Source: Flavobacteriales bacterium UBA5933
GTDB taxonomy: Bacteria; Bacteroidota; Bacteroidia; Flavobacteriales; Weeksellaceae
DNA: 8,657 bases
Direction of reading: 5' to 3'
Assembly: GCA_002430925.1 (NCBI GenBank)
Contig: DJDD01000193.1
Location: 32,395-41,051, forward strand
Shown here: positions 6,648 to 8,657 of the stretch, one piece after another
How positions within the stretch are numbered: the first letter of the stretch is position 1
How the letters are laid out: each line of letters begins with the position of its first letter
The notes under the pieces: generated by a model
Seen by the model: the letters and a program-made list of their open reading frames with translations, nothing else
Databases searched by the model: none
What the model was told of the DNA's origin: nothing
Translations under genes and position numbers: made by a program

Positions 6648-6722
6648 TTAATTAAAATACAAGTATAAAAGATTGGGAACGATAAAGCGTGTACCGAAGG
6701 TTTTGCCCAAAAAATATTAAAC

Positions 6723-6757
6723 AAAAAAAATCCTCAAACATTAGTTTGAGGATTTTT
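6723..6757 (-). terminator. Terminator of dnaK, probably bidirectional
   Basis: A perfect 14-base stem, AAAAATCCTCAAAC (6726-6739) with GTTTGAGGATTTTT (6744-6757), around the 4-base loop ATTA. On the minus strand it follows the dnaK stop by 18 bases and runs into eight T (A-run 6723-6730), a strong intrinsic terminator. On the plus strand the T5 at 6753-6757 would let it stop transcripts coming from the efflux side, protecting the convergent genes from each other. Confidence 0.9.
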
Positions 6758-6775
6758 ATATTTAAATGGAGTGGA

Positions 6776-8657
6776 TTATTTAACTTCTTCGAAGTCTACA
6801 TCTTCTACACCATCATTTTTATCTTGCGCTTGATCAGCACCTGGTTGAGCATCAGCTCCACCTTGTTGACCTTCGTTCATTGCAGCATAAATTTCTTGAG
6901 AAGCTGCATTCCAAGCTGTATTTAATTTTTCCATAGAAGCATCAATAGCAGCGATATCTTTTGCAGCGTGTGCAGATTTTACTTCAGCTAAAGCTTCTTC
7001 AATTGGTTGTTTTTTATCAGCAGGGATTTTATCTCCGTACTCATTCAATTGTTTTTCTGTTTGGAAAATTAAAGAATCAGCAGCATTTACTTTTTCAATA
7101 GTTTGTTTTGCTTCTTCATCTTTAGCAGCATTTTCTTGAGCTTCTTTTTTCATTCTTTCGATATCAGCTTCAGATAACCCAGAAGAAGCTTCAATTTTAA
7201 TAGATTGCTCTTTTCCTGTTCCTTTATCTTTTGCAGAAACACTTAATATACCATTCGCATCAATATCAAAAGTAACTTCGATTTGTGGAACACCACGTTG
7301 TGCTGGTGGGATATCAACTAAATCAAAACGTCCAATTTCTTTATTGTCATTAAATAAAGGACGCTCTCCTTGTCCAATTCTTAATGTTACTGCTGGTTGA
7401 TTATCTACAGCTGTAGAGAAAACCTCAGATTTTTTAGTTGGAATTGTAGTATTTGCTTCAATTAATTTAGTGAATACACCTCCTAATGTTTCGATACCTA
7501 AAGAAAGTGGAGTAACGTCTAATAATAATACGTCTTTTACATCACCTGTTAAAACACCACCTTGGATTGCAGCACCAATAGCAACAACTTCATCAGGGTT
7601 AACACCTTTTGATGGCTTTTTACCAAAAAATTTCTCAACTTCTTCTTGGATTTTTGGGATACGTGTAGAACCACCAACCAAGATAACTTCGTCAATATCA
7701 GAAATAGATAAACCAGCATCGTTTAATGCTTTTTGACAAGGATCCATAGAACGTTTAACTAAGCTTTCAGTTAACTGATCAAATTTAGAACGAGTTAATG
7801 TTTCAACTAAGTGTTTTGGTCCTGTTTCGTTAGCAGTAACGTATGGTAAGTTAATTTCTGTTTGTGCAGAAGAAGATAATTCGATTTTAGCTTTTTCAGC
7901 AGCCTCACGTAAACGTTGTAAAGCCATTGCGTCTTTTTTCAAATCAACACCTTCTTTTGCTAAAAATTCAGAAGCTAACCAATTGATGATTGCATCATCA
8001 AAATCATCACCTCCTAAGTGAGTATCACCATTTGTAGATAATACTTCAAATACACCGTCACCTAATTCTAAGATAGAGATATCGAATGTACCACCACCTA
8101 AATCGTAAACAGCGATTTTTTTATCTGAATTTGCTTTGTCTAATCCGTAAGCTAATGCAGCGGCAGTAGGTTCGTTAATAATACGTTCTACTTTTAAACC
8201 TGCGATTTCACCAGCTTCTTTTGTTGCTTGACGTTGTGCATCATTAAAGTATGCAGGAACTGTAATTACAGCTCTAGAAACTTCTTGTCCTAAGTAATCT
8301 TCAGCAGTTTTTTTCATTTTTTGTAAAATCATTGCTGAGATTTCTTGTGGAGTATAATTACGTCCATCTATATCAACTGCAGGAGTATCGTTGTTTCCTT
8401 TAACTACAGAGTAAGGAACACGTCCTATTTCAGCAGCGTCATTATTAAATTTCGTACCCATGAAACGTTTAATAGAATAAATTGTTTTCTTTGGGTTTGT
8501 AACAGCTTGACGTTTTGCTGAATCACCAACTTTTATTTCACCTCCTTCTACGAATGCTACGATAGATGGTGTAGTTCTTTTACCTTCTGCATTAGGGATT
8601 ACAACTGGCTCGCTACCTTCCATTACAGAAACACAAGAGTTTGTAGTACCTAAGTCA
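6776..8657 (-). CDS. dnaK: Molecular chaperone DnaK (Hsp70), N-terminal end cut by window
   Basis: The ATP-dependent chaperone that binds exposed hydrophobic peptides and works with DnaJ and GrpE in the cytoplasm. The frame stays open past the first internal ATG (8623) to the window edge and reads DLGTTNSCVSV just before it. This is the phosphate-binding motif found at residue 8 of DnaK, so the true start lies outside, about seven codons further on; the full protein would be near 633 residues. Visible motifs are VITVPAYFNDAQRQATKEAG, INEPTAAALAYG, DLGGGTFDISIL, VGGSTRIPKIQ, the interdomain linker VLLLDVTPLSLGIET, the peptide-binding domain (with RGVPQIEVTFDIDANGIL) and a helical lid. The nucleotide-binding domain contains the roughly 25-residue stretch (around RFMGTKFNNDAAEIGRVPY) that Gram-positive DnaK proteins lack. 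The tail is Gln/Gly/Ala/Asp-rich and ends VEDVDFEEVK, the acidic end usual in bacterial DnaK. It is convergent with the efflux operon and has its own terminator. The promoter is outside the window. Confidence 0.98.
   Translation of the reverse strand, partial: DLGTTNSCVSVMEGSEPVVIPNAEGKRTTPSIVAFVEGGEIKVGDSAKRQAVTNPKKTIYSIKRFMGTKFNNDAAEIGRVPYSVVKGNNDTPAVDIDGRNYTPQEISAMILQKMKKTAEDYLGQEVSRAVITVPAYFNDAQRQATKEAGEIAGLKVERIINEPTAAALAYGLDKANSDKKIAVYDLGGGTFDISILELGDGVFEVLSTNGDTHLGGDDFDDAIINWLASEFLAKEGVDLKKDAMALQRLREAAEKAKIELSSSAQTEINLPYVTANETGPKHLVETLTRSKFDQLTESLVKRSMDPCQKALNDAGLSISDIDEVILVGGSTRIPKIQEEVEKFFGKKPSKGVNPDEVVAIGAAIQGGVLTGDVKDVLLLDVTPLSLGIETLGGVFTKLIEANTTIPTKKSEVFSTAVDNQPAVTLRIGQGERPLFNDNKEIGRFDLVDIPPAQRGVPQIEVTFDIDANGILSVSAKDKGTGKEQSIKIEASSGLSEADIERMKKEAQENAAKDEEAKQTIEKVNAADSLIFQTEKQLNEYGDKIPADKKQPIEEALAEVKSAHAAKDIAAIDASMEKLNTAWNAASQEIYAAMNEGQQGGADAQPGADQAQDKNDGVEDVDFEEVK

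Larger units (their letters stand above)
6376..6775. other. 400-base non-coding region between convergent genes
   Basis: No credible gene lies between the efflux operon and dnaK. The only ATG-started frame I noticed in the middle encodes 24 residues (6559-6633) with no recognisable feature. The stretch contains the operon terminator (6404-6443), a small hairpin (6456-6471), a terminator-like inverted repeat (6504-6530), a larger hairpin (6612-6647), a TTGGG...CCCAA helix enclosing two mini-hairpins (6673-6710), and the shared terminator at the right end (6723-6757). It does not resemble a tRNA, rRNA, CRISPR array or insertion-sequence end that I recognise. Confidence 0.6.

Noticed and set aside
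6689..6925. 78-codon plus-strand frame starting at GTG and entering the dnaK 3' end
   Set aside because: It runs through the dnaK terminator and antisense to the DnaK tail, with no domain or start signals.
7470..7736. 88-codon plus-strand frame inside dnaK
   Set aside because: It is antisense to strongly conserved DnaK sequence, a frequent artefact in dnaK genes.

Overview
The window looks like an ordinary chromosomal segment of a low-GC Gram-negative member of the Bacteroidota, most likely Flavobacteriia (a Weeksellaceae- or Flavobacteriaceae-like genome). The reasons are the strong AT bias, the absence of Shine-Dalgarno sequences before the genes, a perfect Bacteroidota-type -7 promoter element (TAnnTTTG) before the regulator, a DUF2851 protein (a family I know mainly from Bacteroidota), and a Gram-negative-type DnaK. 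The genus cannot be fixed from the sequence alone.

Layout: (1) 106-1601, minus strand: a two-gene unit, a DUF2851 protein followed by a small PspC-domain membrane protein, joined by a 4-base ATGA overlap. (2) 1602-1707: a divergent intergenic region with a promoter and a probable operator for the next unit. (3) 1708-6375, plus strand: a compact four-gene operon, TetR-family regulator, TolC-like outer-membrane channel, EmrA/HlyD-like periplasmic adaptor and EmrB-like 14-helix DHA2 transporter, closed by a strong intrinsic terminator. (4) 6376-6775: a 400-base non-coding stretch between convergent genes, with the operon terminator, several further inverted repeats of unknown role, and a strong two-way terminator. 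(5) 6776-8657, minus strand: dnaK, running off the right edge so that only about its first seven codons are missing.

How the genes work together: the EmrB-like pump in the inner membrane, the EmrA-like adaptor and the TolC-like channel together make a complete tripartite drug or toxic-compound exporter spanning both membranes. The TetR protein is the first gene of the same transcript. An inverted repeat covering its promoter suggests it represses itself and the pump until a ligand, probably a pump substrate, releases it. The substrate is not visible in the sequence. The DUF2851/PspC pair and dnaK have no evident functional tie to the pump.

I found no convincing undescribed multi-gene system. 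The points most worth a second look are the putative operator on the -7 element, the nuclease-like and cysteine motifs in the DUF2851 protein, and the structured non-coding stretch after the pump operon.
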